From the IMG/VR virus record IMGVR_UViG_3300037487_000685, positions 1 to 32,515 of that record: 32,515 bases of DNA; one strand, given 5' to 3'. The stretch comes from a virus. The notes below the pieces were generated by a model. It did no database searches. It had not been told where the DNA came from and was given only the letters and a program-made list of their open reading frames with translations. The translations under genes were made by a program, and so were the position numbers. Of the stretch, positions 30,648 through 32,515 are shown one piece after another (the stretch's first letter is position 1; each line of letters opens with the position of its first letter).

Positions 30648-32515
30648 ACATTCTCGATACACTCGTACTGCAACTGACAGCAAAAGACCTTACGTTCACA
30701 TCCACTCTGCGAACAACGGAAAAGGCTTTGCGTGCTCATGTACGAGCGATTGAAGCGAATGGCACCAGAGTGCTGGCTGCGGAAAATAAACTGATGGCTG
30801 ATGCCGCCAGGATTACGCAGTCAGTACTCACCCCTATGGAGAAGTACAAGAACGTAGTTGTCGAATTGACGAGCCATTTGAATAGTGCTCGTATCTCAAA
30901 GACAACCTGGAATCGTGCGATGAGGGAATCGCACGCTGCAATCGAAGCATTGAATCCTGCGATTCAACGACAAAATGCTTTGTTGGCTCATGCCGAGCAA
31001 GTGACCACGGCAATGCAATCCCCGATGGAGTTGTACCATCGGGCGATGCAACGCAACACGCAAGCTCTGTCTGCTAAGTACATCACCACCCAGACTTACA
31101 TTAGAGCCCAACAGAAACTCCACAATAGTTTGGGGCATGTGCAACTCGCACAACAAGAAGAATCTGCCGCCATCCAAGATGGCATTCGCATTACCACGGA
31201 GATGGAGAACCATACGGAGCGATACGCTGCTGCTCTTGGTCTTTTAGGGATGCGATTGCGACAAAGAGCAATTGACCAAGAAACGTACAATAGAGCGGTG
31301 GCGGCGGCGGTGGTGACGAGAGACAATGCTGACCCTGCCGTCATCGCGGCCCGTGCCGCTGCCACTCAACAGCAAGCTCAAGCCTCAGCTGCTGCGGCTG
31401 CGGCTACTGCCGCTCATAATGCAGCACTAGCAGATGCTGCTCAGATCACTGCTGCTAATGTCAGTCCCCTCGAAAGATACAATGCTGGACTCGAGAGGGC
31501 TTGGCGGCATTGGATGGCTGATCGCATTCCGCTTGAAGACTATCGCCGCGAAGTCGAACGCCTTGGTAGAGAGTTCGACGCCCAAGATCCAACCATCCAG
31601 GCACGCAACCGAGATCAGCAACGTCTCAATCAAATTATCGAACAAGGGATGACTCCGCAACAACGCTACAATCGAGCGGTTGCAGAACTTGGTCGTATCT
31701 ATCGCACCACCAATATGACAGCTGAGCAGTATAGAGCTGTTATGAATCGGGAGTACCAATTACTTCCGCGGGTGGTCGAACAAGAACGGCGGCGTGCTGA
31801 AAGTCTGCGAGAAGTTGCTGCAATGACGGAACGACTGCGAACTCCTGAAGAGCAACGCATTGCTCGTCTAGCTCGCCTTATCCAATTACAACGAACGGCA
31901 GGAATGCCTGCCGAAACGTACAGACGAGAGTTAGAGGCGATTGGTCCTGCTTCTGGTATTGCTGCCCAACGATTGACTGCGATGGGTGCGGCCTTTGGCA
32001 GAGTAGGACGTAGACTAACGGCTGACGGTCGTCGGCTGGCGATGTACGTCACCGCTCCTATTGTAGCAATGGCTACATTAGGAGTAAGACAGTTTGCTAA
32101 ATTTGATGATGCCATGACCCGGTCTTTCGCTATTATGCGAAGAGTGACTGGTGAAATGAAAACTCAAATGTCAGGTTTAGCTCGTTCAATGGCATTGGGC
32201 ACAATTCAAGGAGCCGACGAATTAGGTGAAGCTTTTTACTTCCTAGCATCTGCTGGTTTGAATGCCGAACAGTCAATGGCTGCTTTGCCTGTAGTGACTA
32301 AGTTTGCTACGGCAGGTATGTTTAATCTATCACAAGCAACAGAGCTTTTGGGTGATTCACAATCGGCATTGGGATTGAAAACAAAAGATGCTACGCAGAA
32401 TGCTATTAACATGACACGGGTGTCGGATGTGTTGGTTAAGGCAGCTAATGAATCGCAAGCATCTGTTGAACAGTTTGCCCACGCTTTGACTAATAAAGCG
32501 GCTGCTGCTTTGAGA
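30644..32515 (+). CDS. tape measure protein, N-terminal part (cut by window end)
   Basis: At least 624 residues, no stop in the window. It sets tail length and is threaded through the tube. Residues 1-435 are helical with six loose repeats of the form P-x-E-x-Y...L...(I/M)xxExYxRA at about 63-95, 126-157, 188-221, 274-308, 336-370 and 399-432, separated by Ala/Gln-rich helices (for example 236-266). From about 470 the TP901/PhageMin tail pattern appears: FDDAMTRSFAIMRRV, ADELGEAFYFLASAGLNAEQSM and ALPVVTKFATAG. A hydrophobic stretch at 466-480 precedes it. The missing 3' end may carry membrane or lytic domains. Confidence 0.93.
   Translation, partial: MNILDTLVLQLTAKDLTFTSTLRTTEKALRAHVRAIEANGTRVLAAENKLMADAARITQSVLTPMEKYKNVVVELTSHLNSARISKTTWNRAMRESHAAIEALNPAIQRQNALLAHAEQVTTAMQSPMELYHRAMQRNTQALSAKYITTQTYIRAQQKLHNSLGHVQLAQQEESAAIQDGIRITTEMENHTERYAAALGLLGMRLRQRAIDQETYNRAVAAAVVTRDNADPAVIAARAAATQQQAQASAAAAAATAAHNAALADAAQITAANVSPLERYNAGLERAWRHWMADRIPLEDYRREVERLGREFDAQDPTIQARNRDQQRLNQIIEQGMTPQQRYNRAVAELGRIYRTTNMTAEQYRAVMNREYQLLPRVVEQERRRAESLREVAAMTERLRTPEEQRIARLARLIQLQRTAGMPAETYRRELEAIGPASGIAAQRLTAMGAAFGRVGRRLTADGRRLAMYVTAPIVAMATLGVRQFAKFDDAMTRSFAIMRRVTGEMKTQMSGLARSMALGTIQGADELGEAFYFLASAGLNAEQSMAALPVVTKFATAGMFNLSQATELLGDSQSALGLKTKDATQNAINMTRVSDVLVKAANESQASVEQFAHALTNKAAAALR

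Noticed and set aside
31699-32115. 138-residue minus-strand frame in the tape measure region
   Set aside because: Shadow of Arg/Ala-rich codons of the tape measure protein.

Overview
The window looks like the packaging, head and tail region of a tailed double-stranded DNA phage or prophage. Every gene I can support lies on the + strand in one densely packed late region, with many TGATG, TAATG and ATGA overlaps and purine-rich ribosome sites. A tail tube protein, a tail assembly chaperone pair with a -1 frameshift signal and a long tape measure protein, with no sheath gene seen, point to a long non-contractile tail (siphovirus shape). The host is probably a planctomycete or relative. This is inferred from two exported CxxCH proteins of a style common there, a Gln/Val-repeat lipoprotein and general composition; nothing in the window proves it. 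No integrase, replication gene, tRNA or CRISPR array is visible.

Layout. 1-180: promoter and short repeats. 180-3132: thermonuclease-fold protein, small and large terminase, a membrane protein. 3135-5182: small proteins (beta-rich, zinc-finger, membrane) with a promoter and two terminators. 5192-8441: portal, a GT6 family (ABO blood-group type) glycosyltransferase and a MuF-type head protein. 8450-9573: small genes ending in an unlisted 55-residue csrA. 9593-15722: an inserted cassette between a terminator plus promoter on the left and another promoter on the right. It encodes a small two-helix membrane protein, a Tat-like exported protein, a matrixin metalloprotease with a cysteine switch, two proteins with a c-type heme motif, a repeat lipoprotein and a secreted beta-helix protein. 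15752-21142: prohead protease with a nested scaffold, decoration protein, major capsid protein and head-tail connectors. 21139-28654: tail terminator with an inserted carbohydrate-binding-like domain, sialidase-like fibre and other fibre or surface proteins. 28686-32515: tail proteins, tail tube, frameshifted chaperone and the tape measure, which runs off the window.

How it fits together. The structural genes form a normal head-to-tail assembly line. What is unusual is the load on it: sugar chemistry (GT6 transferase, sialidase-like fibre, DNRLRE domain inside the tail terminator), a translational regulator (CsrA) with a consensus-like CsrA site over its own ribosome site, and a run of exported host-like proteins including heme-binding candidates. 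Strong hairpin terminators follow the capsid, tail tube and several other genes with no obvious promoter after most of them, which suggests partial termination to set protein ratios, or antitermination. A GC-rich block at about 25.2-27.45 kb looks recombined into the fibre region.
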